Assembly: GCA_021234155.1 (NCBI GenBank)
Contig: JAJEKV010000006.1
Coordinates: 29,176,327 to 29,240,326 of the forward strand
DNA: 64,000 nt
Source of the DNA: Isoetes taiwanensis
Lineage: Eukaryota > Streptophyta > Lycopodiopsida > Isoetales > Isoetaceae
Direction: 5' to 3'
The stretch's first letter is position 1. Each line of letters begins with the position of its first letter. This document shows, one piece after another, positions 1 through 11,733 of the stretch. A model generated the notes under the pieces. It made no database searches. It saw only the letters and a program-made list of their open reading frames with translations, and was not told where the DNA came from. Made by a program: the position numbers and the translations under genes.

Positions 1-1950
1 TGTGGACAATTTGTCTACAACACATGAACAAGTTGACTTTGGTGTTGGCATTTATGTTATGGGAAGATATTGTGATGACCATCTATACCGTCTTCTTCAA
101 AATCAAAGTTAATACACTACAAGGCTAGATGTCCCATGTATCACATCTGCACCTTTAAGAAGTACTAATTGTACTTACATCCATGCTGTCTCCTCTTCAC
201 TAAGTTATAACTCATTTAGCTCCAGTGCAGAAGTTCCCGCAACTAGAGGGGGTTTTTCCCCAGTGGAAGTTTCTATTCCTATAAGGTAATTCTTCCGTTC
301 TGATCTTGCTCTTTGGACCATGATAGACATCTTGGGACACTCAAGAGTCAATTTCTCATTAATACTGATTCCTTGGAATATGCATTGAAAAGATAGGCCA
401 CACAGAAATAGCCTGATGGCAGATCACAGAACCCTGGCATGCATATGCTCACGTATCATTGAATCCTTCTGCAGTAGCTATAGTTCATATCTCTAATTGG
501 CTCTGATTCCTCAGAAAGTATATATTAAGTATTGCTTCCGATTGCCATTCATTGCTCTTACACTCATGATCTCAAGCTACTTGTGCTACGAACCTGCCCA
601 ATCCACAAGGGATCAAGTGGAATCTAAGTTGCCTCATGTAAACATGACCACCACCTATATCGAGATGTTGCACTGAGAAAAACCTTGGGTCTGCTAAAAA
701 AGTAATTTTTTGCTTCTTATTTTTTGTTCTGCATTTCAAAAGAACCTATTGCTCACCTAAGCTCTTGGTGAACAAGGTAGAACAAAGCGTCTATGCCCTT
801 CTGGCAATTGCACGTTATAAAGAGCATAGTCTTCCCATATATTGGATTTCTGATTCTGGAATAGTAGGCAAGGTATCAACTGTGCAAAAACCAAATGCAA
901 ATGTAAATGCAAATGCAAATGCAAAGGCCTGCATAAATTTTTTAAGCTTGCAAAGTATAGGAAATGTACACGCGCCTCTGATACAGCTGGATGTGGAGTG
1001 TATCGGCAGTAGAAGAACCCTTTCAATGCTCACCTGTCTTTGCCTAGATTGATACAAATGAATCAACAAGCAGAAACTGTAGTGATTTTCATGCAGTGAA
1101 AATAGGCCAGCATGATGTGAGGCATTATTCATGCAAAGAAGAAGATCATCTACAAGGGTATGCTTCTAGAGACCTCTTTGGGTTGATCCTAATATGCAGC
1201 AGATCGCAACAACACGTCCAAAACTGCTGTTGTATGGAATATTATGTGGCAGTACCATGCAAATGACTACCCAAGGAGCTCCATTTGGCAGATTCCTCAG
1301 ATGCTAAGTTCAGGAGCAATTTCTTACTCTGGTGGTCGATTTCCTTTGTTTGATAGGAGAATTGACTTTTTATATGGAATAAATGACCCATTCCTTCATT
1401 TAGTGCCATCATATTAATAGAAATAAAGTTCATTTCTTTTACCACATTGCTTTTCTGGTTACTCACCAACCATATTATTTATATAAGTTTATATATCTGG
1501 AGTGTTTCATGAATTATTTTGATCTTCGAAAAGGGTACAAGTCAAAACATCGTTGACGATAAGACCTTTCTCATTTTCCACCACATTTAATTGTGTGTCC
1601 ATTATGTGTATGCAACAAAATCCTATCACCTTGGATACATTTCTTTAATTTAGGTGTAAATTGCCTACATTTGTTTCCTCATCATACAATAAATGTAGCC
1701 AACTCCATCACCTTTTTGCATTCGAGGAATCATTCAAACATCCCCACCAACAAAACCTTTGATGCTTGGTGATAGCGCTGGTCAACTTGGTTCATCCTTA
1801 CAATATGATTGTACATAATACCCTATGCAGGGTTACACTTAACTACCTTAGGATGCCTATGTTACATTGTAAATTTTAGCTTGATGGAAGCTAGATACCT
1901 AATGCAACAATTACATCTATGCACTTTCATAAAGCCAAAGCATTATAAAT
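1..1950. other. Unassigned DNA, no recognisable gene
   Basis: I read both strands and found no open frame with a recognisable domain. The frames near 0.76-1.13 kb arise from an ATGCAA hexamer run and encode low-complexity His-Leu or Asn-Ala strings. AT-rich, probably old transposon or intergenic sequence. Confidence 0.5.
893..926. repeat. (ATGCAA)n microsatellite
   Basis: About five imperfect copies of the hexamer ATGCAA, one reading ATGTAA. It explains the artificial His-Leu-rich and Asn-Ala-rich open frames across it. Confidence 0.85.
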
Positions 1951-1997
1951 ATACAAGAAATTTATCGCGGCGGCCAAGGCCGCCGCGAACATTTCTC
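1951..1997 (+). mobile_element. Possible CACTA-type transposon end with GC-rich inverted repeat
   Basis: The sequence TACAAGAAATTTA is followed by an inverted repeat at 1965-1988 with 11-base arms (TCGCGGCGGCC and its complement) around AA. The same arrangement recurs in the same orientation at 32,943-32,990. Plant CACTA elements typically begin CACTACAAGAAA, so the block resembles a diverged CACTA terminus. No transposase or partner terminus was found. Confidence 0.35.
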
Positions 1998-2526
1998 TTC
2001 ACTAATTGACTTATCAATTGAACATTTGTGTGATGTCAAAACATTGAGTGGCTCTACGCACCAGTGCTTAAGTCCCTTAATGCCTATCTCACTTCGATTA
2101 CCCAAAGTCCCTTAATGCCTATTTCAATTTAGAATGTTGTGAAAGAGGCAAATGTTAAGCTTCAATGCAAAGGGCACATTAATTTTGGGTGTGTAATGAA
2201 AGTTCTTGGACCAATTACAATATTTTTCGGTTGTACATATTTGAAAATGTATAATTACTTCTATTTACTTGTGTTCTGGGATGTAATGAATGGAGTGTAA
2301 TGAATGAATTAGCGTCAATATGCTAGACCAATTATCAATTATCGCATAATACTATATATAGCAACTTAAACATGGTTCTTTTTATATGATCTTTCCAGTT
2401 TCAATATTGATGCAAAATTGACTACACATCTTCTTCTTGCCATGACTTGCAAAGCATGAAAGCTATTGAAGCTTGGAAGTGGACTTGTCTCCAGAAATCA
2501 AATGAGAATGCCCTGCTCGTGACATA

Positions 2527-2594
2527 CAAAGAATGAGGGCTTTGCAAGCAGAAAGACTCACAAAGAATGAGGGCTTTGCAAGAAGAAAGACTCA
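2527..2594. repeat. 34-bp tandem duplication
   Basis: Two adjacent 34-base copies (2527-2560 and 2561-2594) differ at one position. The run is short and recent, in otherwise unassigned DNA. Confidence 0.85.
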
Positions 2595-3091
2595 GGTGAC
2601 CAATGACCTAACCGAAGGACCTGTTTTGGCGAGAGTTGTTTCTGCTTGCATAGATTTTCTTTTGCTTGCCGTCACAGAAGCTATGGCGCTAGCTGATCAT
2701 TATGTTTGGCGTCACAGAAACTATGGTACCTTAGAAGCAGAGGCTCCTGATGCGGAGCAGAGCTTGGTAGTATAATGCAAGCGAATTCACAGAAAGCGCC
2801 TCAACATACTCGAAAATGATTTCCTTAGGCTACTGGGCTGCTTGTTTCGTAGGATTTGCATGAAAGCAAGCAACCCATAACGAGTTCAAGAGCAGAGATA
2901 TTTGTTCAGTATTCAAACCATTACCGCCACATGTACAGTAGGTAGAAGTAGGTCCGGCAATTATGCCATGATTTGGGGCAGTGCCATGATTTGGGGCTTT
3001 GTTTCAGCTCTCCCGTTCTTCAACAATATCCTTTGGAAAAAGACAAACTGCGTTCTCTTAAGTATTGGCAGAAAGGTGTTGGATACTTTAC

Positions 3092-3296
3092 GTTGTTGGG
3101 CAAGGAGTTGAGAATGGATCCTTTGGTGAAATCTACCTTGCCAAACTAGACGGCACAGAGCCGCGACTGTGAAGCTGTCGGGCCAGCCAAAAAAAGCGAG
3201 AAACCGTGCCATAATAGCTGCGAAGAAACTAAGAGTGCTACATAATTTCAACTATTTGAGCAAATGACTCTGATGGAATTATGAATCGTTATCTTC
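3092..3296 (+). pseudogene. Receptor-like protein kinase N-lobe fragment
   Basis: The plus strand reads a protein-kinase glycine loop followed by a beta-strand (GSFGEIYLAKLDGTEP), then after a one-base frameshift a VxVK-type lysine strand (ATVKL), an alpha-C-like helix (AAKKLRVLHNFNYLS) and a shifted stretch close to DGIMNRYLHS, as in plant receptor kinases. Catalytic-loop HRD and DFG motifs are absent. The fragment stops abruptly at about 3296, where the left arm of the large inverted repeat begins, so it was probably truncated by that insertion. It is non-coding now; the family call is from motif reading only. Confidence 0.45.
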
Positions 3297-4192
3297 ACTC
3301 CGGGCTACGAGAGCTGTTGGATAGGCACATTCACCCCTTATTCCTTAATCTACACCGTACGTAAAGTTCCTCGTTTGTGGGGTATGCAAGTACAAAATTT
3401 GTATACTGTATAACAAGATTCGCAAAATACTATAAGATTTCAAGCGGAATACTATATGGTGTTGATTTCGTACGTGCAAAATACAATTATGAGGGCTCTC
3501 ACTGCCTTACGTCACCCCCCGTGTGAATATGCACTCAAACCAAAGGGGGTTTAAGGGGGATTTTAATTTAAATGTGTTGGATCCAATGGTTGTGTTAATT
3601 AATGTCAATGGTAGTTATGTGTTGGTTGTTAAGGTCAATGGTTATTATGTGTTGGTTGTTATGTGTTGGAGGATTTAATTTTTATATGTTGGATGTTAAT
3701 GGTTTGTGTTGCAAAAAAAAATTTTCGGCCCCTTCGGGGCCTTAGGGACGTCACCCCCCCGATGTGACAAAAAATTTAGAATTCAAACCAGAAAAAAACT
3801 AGAATTCATTTGAGGCTTTCATCACCTGTAGCTTTTGAATTTCATCACAATAAAACAAATAGAACATAAGTAAAACTTACCATAAAGATAGATTAGATTG
3901 ATCCCATTATTCTGAAAGTCATAAAGTTTGCAACACCCATACACAAACATTTTTCAACTGGAATTTAACAGCAGCCTTTGGCCTCCATGGATTCTTGTGG
4001 TGAGAAACCAAAGTGGGAAACTTTTCTGCTTGTTAGCACAAGGATCTAGAAACCTTGGAATTTGCTTAATAACTGCCTCAAAATATAAAAATGCATGGTA
4101 ATTTTTTGCAAGCTTCATTCGGAATGAGCCATAAAACAATATCCAATAAGCGCAATCTCAGATAATCACCGGTAGGATGTGAAAGCCTACCA

Positions 4193-4613
4193 AACCCGGC
4201 CAAAAAATTGCTGTTTTAGCATAGATAACTTAACCAAATATATCCATATCATACACTATCAAAAAGATCTCGGAGAGAGCTTTCCAACGCAATAAAAATC
4301 ATCTGAAACAGAGCTCTGAATCAAAAGTTATGATAAGAAATGTGTTGCCGGAGGGGAAACTGCACTACATGCGCCCTTCAAGCCCTTCATGAGCCCAACC
4401 CGGCCGAAAAATTGCTGTTTTAGCATAGATAACTTAACCAAACATATCCATATCATACTCTATCAAAAAGATCTCGGAGAGAGCTTTCCAAAGGAATAAA
4501 AATCATCTGAAACAGAGCTCTGGATCAAAAGTTATGATAAGAAATGTGTTGCCGGTGGGGAAACTGCACCACATGCGCCCTTCAAGCCCTTCATGCGCCC
4601 TTCAAGCCCTTCA
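4193..4613. repeat. About 204-bp tandem duplication in the left arm
   Basis: Units at about 4193-4396 and 4397-4602 share AACCCGGCC, the AAAAAGATCTCGGAGAGAGC block and the TTCAAGCCCTTCAT end, and differ at a few bases. The right arm (12,120-12,330) has a single copy, so the duplication arose after the two element copies separated. Confidence 0.8.
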
Positions 4614-4620
4614 TATGCCC

Positions 4621-4735
4621 ATTATGCACCACACACACAAAAAGAGGGCTTTTGTTGTGAGCCATTGGTTGTTGACCATTATGCACCACACGCACAAAAA
4701 AAGGGCTTTTGTTGTGAGCCATTGGTTGTTGACCA
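4621..4735. repeat. 57-bp tandem repeat, two units (left arm)
   Basis: Two units of about 57 bases, each beginning ATTATGCACCACAC and containing GGCTTTTGTTGTGAGCCATT. The right arm has four units of the same minisatellite. Open frames here merely translate the repeat. Confidence 0.85.
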
Positions 4736-5149
4736 TTGAAAAAAAAAGGGCTAAAATCAATGGCTCAGAAATGGTGCACTCTAGATGTACGCATTAGTAC
4801 ATCCATTTGAATACATCACGAAATCATAGGAAAACCTTAGTGAAAAGCGTACAAAAACACAAAGAAAACCCCCTGTTATTATGCTACATATTCTAGTTAG
4901 ATCCTATTGCAGATGCATTGCTTGCTTCTGCAGTATAGAATGGCAAGAGTGCTTAAGCCATGTGGCCCAACTGAATTTCTGATCGAATTTCTGATCTGAT
5001 CAGATCTGGCATTAAGTTGAAACTTTCAACTTAATGCTTGAAACACTTGTTTAATATGCCTTCTTGCAAAAAGAACTCTTGAAAATTGCTCCAACATGGC
5101 AGAATGTTTTATGCAAATGAAAAATGATCCTGCTTTTGGTTCCTGGCGT

Positions 5150-6165
5150 TGTTTAGCATGGCATCAAAATGGCATGAAGGGCGGTCAGAGGGCTTCCTGC
5201 TGCCTGCTGATTTCTGTACGAATTCATGGCCAAGAAATATGCCGCTGTAGCAATTCCTACTGAAGCTGTAGCAGCTCCATAGCCCCAAAACCAACCTACG
5301 TTGTCTTCCACATAAACCAAAACACTGACAGAAAACATTGTTCCTGAACTTATAGCCACAAACCACCAGTTCAAGAATGACAATTTCCTTTTCCCTTCTT
5401 TTGGATCAGTTTCGTCGAATTGATCCCCAGAATAGGCAGAAACCATTGCTTTTATGCCCCCTGCTGATATTGCCATCAAATACAGCGCAAAATAGAAAAA
5501 ACCCACTTGGGTGCTTGAAGCTTTGGGGCAGATTTCGCCCTTCTTTGTCATAATGCACACCGGAGGCTTGAGAGAAGGAACTAAGACTGCCATAGTTACA
5601 AAAACCATAGCCTGGATATGGAAAAAGAATTAGGAAAGGATTAGTATTAAGTGTGGAGTAATTATGGGTTGTTTAGGAGGTAAATTGTAGGAGGTTATTC
5701 ACCAGAAAGTAGGCACATGATGATACTGCCAGAGTCCAATAAACGGCCGAGAAATGCATCCGCTATGAAGGCTCCAAGTAGTGGAGAAATGTACATTGTT
5801 CCGGACCAGTTGTTTACGTTTGTTGCAGCTTCGGCAATACCTTCGTGAAGCTCGTTTGTCAGATAGGTCACCAAATTTGAGGATATGGCGTAGTATGCAA
5901 TTCTCTCTGCTACCTCGGCTCTTGCGTTACAAAAAACCCATGTCATTATGCTCTGCCATGATAGAAACATATTCTCTGCGCACAAATGAAATCCCTAGAA
6001 TTATACCAAATATTTTTTGGATGGCAGAAGAATTATACCGAAGATTATGAAGCATGGCACCCAGTTTCCGGTTTTGGACTTCACAGAAGGCCGACCATTC
6101 AGATCAGTTGCTCCATTGCCGACAATGTCGTCTTCCTTCACATTACATACGGCAAGAGCTGCCAT
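5150..6165 (-). pseudogene. NPF (NRT1/PTR) transporter, N-terminal fragment
   Basis: Three minus-strand exons resemble the first third of a plant NPF proton-coupled nitrate/peptide transporter of the plasma membrane or tonoplast. Exon 1 (6165-6039) starts MAALAVCNVKEDD. Exon 2 (5918-5703) carries EVAERIAYYAISSNLVTYL and the GTMYISPLLGAFIADAFLGR helix region. Exon 3 (5611-5150) carries VPSLKPP, GGIKAMVSAYSGDQFDETDP and AGSPLTAL. Donors and acceptors are GT-AG and phases agree. One extra T near 5741 shifts the frame after FLGR, and the protein ends about 150 residues into exon 3, well short of the roughly 580 residues and 12 membrane helices usual for NPF. A 22-base direct repeat flanks the fragment (5128-5149 and 6197-6218). 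Captured or truncated remnant. Confidence 0.8.
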
Positions 6166-6710
6166 CTCTTCCTTCTGAAGCACAGAAGCAAACACTTCCT
6201 GCTTTTGGTTCCTGGCGTGGTAGCACTTGTTGCCCCATCGCTGCTCTTCATTACTTGGCAGAGCATCTCCTTCACTCTGCCAAGCTTTTCTGTTATGGCG
6301 GCGGATCCGCATTTTCTGTTGAATCGGCAAAAAATGCTGCTAAGATTGAACCATCGGCTTATTTTTCTACAGATCGGCCAGGTGTTCCGAGATGTGCATT
6401 TTTTTTTGCTGAGATAGCTAGGGTAGAAGCCGCAGAGAGAAGCCCAAACAGATCCGTCCAGATTCGTTGCTCCCCATCATTGATATGACTTTTTTCAATC
6501 TTTTAATTATATGTTTTTTAAGTACACGTGTTGTTCTCATGTTTTTTTCTCGAACGGAAATATTGCCATCAAACAAAAAATCAAGCTGCTTTATATATGT
6601 TGTGACAAGTACGACTATTACCATCCTCACATGCGGCTAATGTTTCTTCGGAATTTCCAAACCTACAGATCCTTAAAAATGCGAATGTTTTTTAAGATCA
6701 CATAATGTAT

Positions 6711-6905
6711 AATCAATAGGAATTGAATTAAGCTGAACTGAATTTTATCGTCCAGGGAACCAGCAGGTCTATGTGACCCAATACAAGAAAGAGAGCACAT
6801 CCATCTTAACACGTCTATAATAATGCCCAGCATTGCTATGGGACCCAATACAAGAAAGAGAGCACATCTATCTTAACACGTCTATAATAATGCGCGGCAT
6901 TGCCG
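6711..6905 (-). mobile_element. LINE-type 3' end with microsatellite tail
   Basis: Read on the minus strand, a GGACGATAAAA motif is followed by a degenerate (TTCAG)n tail at about 6711-6745. The GGACGATAAAA motif also ends the LINE at 18,540-19,721. Upstream lies a 66-base tandem duplication containing ACAAGAAAGAGAGCACAT. No coding sequence remains; a 5'-truncated insertion is likely. Confidence 0.55.
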
Positions 6906-7136
6906 GGCACACGTTTCTAGTTTTCTATGTAAAATAAGAAGAGTTTCATAGAAATTTGGAAGGTTTCCCAAGGACGGAACAAAATACAAAAAAAAATTAT
7001 ACTTCGCCAACAAAGCCATAAATTCAGCATGGCATAAAACGCTGACCTCTCTCCCGGACAAACGGACTACAGAAATCTGCTGCCAATTTCGAAGTTCAGG
7101 TATCGCATCAATCTGTCGGATCAATCTGTCGGCTGT

Positions 7137-8256
7137 ATGAAATTGAGCCTGGTGAAGGTGCTGGTGCGCCATAGCCACCGGAAGTCTGAGCTCACGGGGT
7201 TGAGCCGAGATTCGGGAATTAGAAAAACGGAGCCCGGATTCAATATCGGGCCCAAAAAAGGAGAAGCATCGGGGCAAAGCCGAACACATTGCTTGATCCA
7301 TGGATTCCTTGGCAAGGCGGGGCGGGGATGGATCAATCGGTGCGGGATCTGGCCAAGCATTTCGCCCTCGTCGTTCGGGATCTTCGCTTCTTCGGCAATT
7401 CCTTCCGGGATGCGGGGATTGGTCGGAAATTTTCCGGGCCCAATGCATGCTCACTCTCTGCGGCGCCTCAAAATCGGCGGGCCTACATGGGCACCGGCTA
7501 TGGCGGCCTCGTCGCATACCATTTGGCCAATTTGGCCCCCTTTTTGATCTGCAAGGTCGTCATCGCCCGACTCCGGCGTTTGCATGACCCCTTCCTCCAA
7601 CGGCATTTTCGCCCAATTCAATGCCATGCATATCGCGGACATTTTTCTTCCTCGAGACATCTCTGTCATCAAAGAGGGCATCAACGATTGCCCTCTATAA
7701 ACCCCTTTAAATTCATCCCGATTTCCTCGTCCGAGATTTTGAAAATGTCGTCTTGTGCTTAATTTGTTCGATTCCTCTTATGGGCTTTCAATATCACGAG
7801 AAAAATTTAATTGCTTTTTGTTCAATTGCGTGGGTTTTTTTGGAGGTTACCGTAATGTAGGGGAGAAATGTGAGCTGCTCAATGAAATGGTCACAGGTAC
7901 TAAAAATGCGCCACCTCTTCTGTTATATCACGGGTAAAATCGCCGCAGATTTTGATCGGTTATTGCATGGATGATCGGGGGTTCATGTTTGAGAATTTTG
8001 GCGGGAGGTGTTGATCTTGTGGGGAGATTCTCGACGAGTTTTTGATGTGGAGCTTGCACATAAGCTTCATGAGTAAGTGATTAAAAGCTTAATGATATAC
8101 ACTAAATAAGGTGCTAATAAAACGTAATATTTTGCAGGGCATTTATTAGGCGAGAGGCCACTAGAGATCATCCCAAGAACTGGCCATGTGCCCCAAATTG
8201 AGAAACCAAAAAAATTCAACAAGCACGTCATAGCATTCTTAAATGGTGGAAAATAA
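7137..8256 (+). pseudogene. Alpha/beta hydrolase pseudogene, copy 1
   Basis: Plus-strand exons match a plant alpha/beta-hydrolase (ABHD6/MEST-like) fold. The start reads MKLSLVKVLVRHSHRK, followed by the oxyanion segment LIHGFLGKAG, the strand LAKHFALVVRDLRFFG, the nucleophile-elbow region (GTGYGGLVAYHLA) and a C-terminal exon with TGHVPQIEKPKKFNKH that holds the expected catalytic His. Introns are retained, so this is not a processed copy. Several frameshifts break it (for example after AKHFALVVRDLRFFG). The elbow reads G-T-G-Y-G instead of G-x-S-x-G, so the catalytic serine is missing. A shorter, similar copy lies at 15,187-16,007. A LINE 3' end lies just upstream. Confidence 0.75.
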
Positions 8257-9227
8257 GCATTTCGTATACGACTTTTTCCCCGCTTGAAGTTTTTGGCAAA
8301 TAAGATTAAGAATTTGGAATTTGACCTCGCCCAGAAAGTGGTGCAACGTTAAACATATTACAATATGGTGAAAAATTGCATTATATTACATTATATTGTT
8401 ACTAGTAATGATGCCGAGCGTTGCTGGGTATAAATCAAGAAGAACGTGTAAATGATATTATTTAGGATTAGAGCTGCTTCAAAAAATCATTTATGCTTGT
8501 GCTTATGCTTGTGCTCTTGAAGGTTTCAAGAGCTTAATGGCCTTTTATCCAATTTCGCATTGTATCTCTACATGTTCTCATCTATCAGAAGTGTATTGTA
8601 TTGTATTGTATTTCTGCATCTTTTTCAATTTTTATCTTGTGGAGTGTGTGGGGTATCTGGAGGTTCGATTCCTCCACCACCTCTTTATTTTGCTAGTTAA
8701 GGATGTTTGCCACGTGCACCGTGGCAATTTTAATCCTTTTCGAGATCTCAATGTGGAATGTTCTTTTATTTATCTCTTTTATCCTTTCCCAGATCTTAAT
8801 GGTTCAATGTTCTTTTATTTATCCCTTTTAAGTGTGTATTACCACATGTATGGTTCTATGGATCAGACCATTGACTTAGACCTAGATTGAATGATAGTTC
8901 GTTAGAAATAGAGTCGCAATCTCCCACCCTCACTTCCAGCACTACTATTCCACTCATGTTCTGTCACTTCTTCAGGAATATGTAGTTAGATCTATATGGC
9001 AGATTTTTAACGAAGAATTAGCAAACTTCTGGGGGATCTTGCCTGGCAATAAAAATTTTGATTGTGGCCGCCACATCAGGAACTGTCAGGCTGTAATGGA
9101 ATGTCAAAATCCAAAAACTTTGTTATTGGGTTTTTGCAATTCGTCCAGGTGTAAGAACTTCCGGCTCAGTGGAATCTGGACCTTAGTAAAAAATTATCGT
9201 ATGGCTCAGAACATTCAGGAATTCCCC
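8257..9227. other. Intergenic, no gene recognised
   Basis: AT-rich sequence without a recognisable coding frame. It contains an isolated tRNA T-arm-like segment (GGAGGTTCGATTCCTCC) near 8659-8675, without D or anticodon arms. Confidence 0.5.
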
Positions 9228-9330
9228 CCCCCGAAGAGGAAGGAAGGAAGGAAGGAAGTTTATTTTAACGTCCACGGAGGCCAGAGGCCTATGAGACGGT
9301 ACATGCAGAGAACAGGCAAAAAAGCCAAAA
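9228..9330 (-). mobile_element. LINE-type 3' end with (GGAA)n tail
   Basis: A GAAG/GGAA run at 9235-9258 is followed by TTTATTTTAACGTCCACGGA and GGCCTATGAGACGGTAC, a diverged match to the 3' end of the LINEs at 13,126 and 19,721. Orientation is minus and no coding region remains. Confidence 0.6.
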
Positions 9331-9467
9331 ACCCCAACACCAAAAACAAACAATGTAACTGTACAGTAGAACCCTACTGCCTCCATATTTAAAGAGGTAA
9401 AGGCTGTTCCATAACTTCACATAGCTTATTATTTTTTGGCATGTCTTTCGTTTTCATTTTGTGATGT

Positions 9468-9626
9468 ACGACCTACTTGTCCACGGTGAACTTAGCTTTA
9501 GTGTTTCTACTACCTACTTGTCCACAGTGACCTTAGCTTTAGTGTTTCTACTAATGATGAACTTAGCTTTAGTGTTTCTACGACCTACTTGTCGACGGTG
9601 AACTTAGCTTTAGTGTTTCTACTAAT
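9468..9626. repeat. About 40-bp tandem repeat, four units
   Basis: Four units end with AACTTAGCTTTAGTGTTTCT or a close variant; most begin CCTACTTGTCCAC. One unit is shortened. No coding function is apparent. Confidence 0.85.
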
Positions 9627-9998
9627 GTTTGAGGGCACTCTAATACGACTAAGATCTTTCGTGTGTCGAAGGGGTCAACAGCGTGTTGCCAATATTGTAC
9701 TAATATGGCATGGACCCTTATCAATGGCATGTTGGCATGTTGCCAACATTGTGCTAAAAATGCCTTGAATTTTGCATTGTAAAGCTTTGAATTTGATAGG
9801 TGTGTGGGCCCAATCAATATTTAAATACAATTGTATGGAACGTAGGATGATGAAACTGTAAGTTGATGAAACTGTAAGAAATATAAAATTTGACATCAAC
9901 AGTAATATTAACTTCGACAAATAGGAAGTTAGCATTAAAGTATTAAGCAATTGTTATTGCCTTGGCTGCAAAGAACTGACACGTTAGTTCAAACATAA

Positions 9999-10147
9999 GA
10001 CATTGTTATTTTCAAAGGCCTGCAATATGAGCAAAATAGTTGAATGGCAACAGAATCTTCCTGTAATAAGCCAGACATTGGTATTTCCAAAAGCCTGCAA
10101 CATGGACAGGATAATTGAAGGATGACAAAATTTTTCCATAATAAACC
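9999..10147. repeat. About 75-bp degenerate tandem duplication
   Basis: Two units share GACATTG-TATTT-CAAA, CCTGCAA-ATG and TAATAA-CCA blocks. The second is diverged at roughly one base in five, so the duplication is old. Confidence 0.6.
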
Positions 10148-11733
10148 AATATCTTGAATGTTCACTTATATGCTGTATTATGTGGGCATGCATTAACAGA
10201 TCTATCAATGCAAGATAGAGCACGACTGCAACAAATTGAGCTGCATAGAAGCACGATTGCAACAAAAGCCATATCTTTATAATTATATCACAATGACTTT
10301 GCTTACCCTATGATGGCACTACAGGAAACCCCCATGGAAACCTTGCAAACACTTCAAAATCCTTCCAAACAATGATGTGGGATTAAAAGGGATCAAATGC
10401 ATGTTTACAGAATGCACATTGCCAAAGCAGATGAAATGATATTTGAAATGTATTGTATATGGTGTTTGAGCTTACAGGCTTGGAGCTCGGTTTGTCGCTG
10501 TTAAATGAGGTCTGGTAGTGAAGCGAAGCTCTGAAAAAGATCCCAAAAAAATGTAACCTATAAACTTTGGACACCTTATGAAAAGTGTAGTGCATGAAAA
10601 AAACTGCTCCAGATGAAGATAACCTGACCTGAATTCCATCTCGAATGTAATCATAAGAAATCTCACGGACGGCAACATTTTGGCAAGACTTACGGTGTGC
10701 TTGCAGCAGTTGCTCAGTAGCATGTACCAGGACTCCTACGACCTAGATAGGCAGGGAACACAATATTAAGCTTAATGTACCTTCCAGATTATTCAAGCTT
10801 GTGTTTAATCATTGATTATCATGTGTGCATACATATTCATTATGAAGAACAATGATACACAATTGATCTGTCAGACCAAGCTTCCTAGAGCAAATGGCAG
10901 CTATATAAACTTGTACTTTCCAGATTTTAAGTTGAGCACATAAAAGAGACCATATTTTCAGTTGTACATGAAGATAATTCTTCTACTTTACAGACCTAAC
11001 ATGATAGATAATAATATGCAACACAAACATCAAGGCTAAAAAAATGCATGTAAAAGGGGACAGGCATTCTTCTGCACCGAACTTAATAACCGGCTCTTCT
11101 CTAAGCAAGCATCAAAGCAAACATGCATGTAGAATAGGTGGAATACATATAATTCCTAAGCAAAAATGCAAGTACAACAAATACATGTCTCATCAACACT
11201 AAACCCAGATCAGCAAGACCTCCAGATTTTATGTCTGTTTGTAGATGCAAGCACATGTCCTTTTCTCAGAGTCTGCTTCATCCATGATCATTCATAGCAT
11301 AAAAAACTTTGTGCAAGCTTCAAAGCGAGCAAAGGAATTTTGAAACTGTCTTTGGAAGTCTCAGAAGGGCAAAGGAATTTTGAAACCATCTGCTCTGGGA
11401 GGTCTCAGAAGTCCAAATCTGGCATCGAGTTTAACTGAAGATCATCATTCTATTAACTCAAATGGTGCTATCTTCTTGATGCAATGGGAGACATTTGAAG
11501 AAGAGCTCCCACGGCCAATAAAGCCTGCTGCACTCCAGCAACAAAGCATCCAAAACTCTTTCACAAAATAGGGCTACGCCGGAATAGTTTGATAGCCTCA
11601 TGGTAGCATAGCACAATGCCGTTTTGTTCGACGGCCGCCCAAAAAATACCTTCTGTTTTGTTTATTTTTGGACCGTCAGATCTGCTCCTCTAATCCAAGC
11701 CGTCAAAGTTAGGGCGTGATTCAAGACACACAC
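10148..11733. other. Intergenic, no gene recognised
   Basis: A minus-strand stretch around 10,610-10,740 has coding-like composition with a possible splice donor near 10,690, but no family was recognised. The rest is AT-rich without supportable features. Confidence 0.4.

Larger units (their letters stand above)
3296..4892 (+). repeat. Left arm of large inverted repeat (transposon copy)
   Basis: This block recurs as a diverged reverse complement at 11,734-13,070. Matching landmarks include the AGAGCTGTTGGATAGGCA segment near 3310 (reverse complement near 13,050) and the inner end CCTGTTATTATGCTACATAT near 4875 (reverse complement near 11,740). The arms differ by internal indels. The simplest reading is two copies of one non-autonomous element in opposite orientation, 6.8 kb apart. 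No transposase was seen. Confidence 0.75.

Noticed and set aside
757-1132. Open frames rich in His-Leu or Asn-Ala on both strands
   Set aside because: They translate the ATGCAA hexamer run and show no family features.
4614-4740. CRISPR-like array of regular repeats
   Set aside because: Units are directly adjacent without variable spacers, and the context is a plant transposon.
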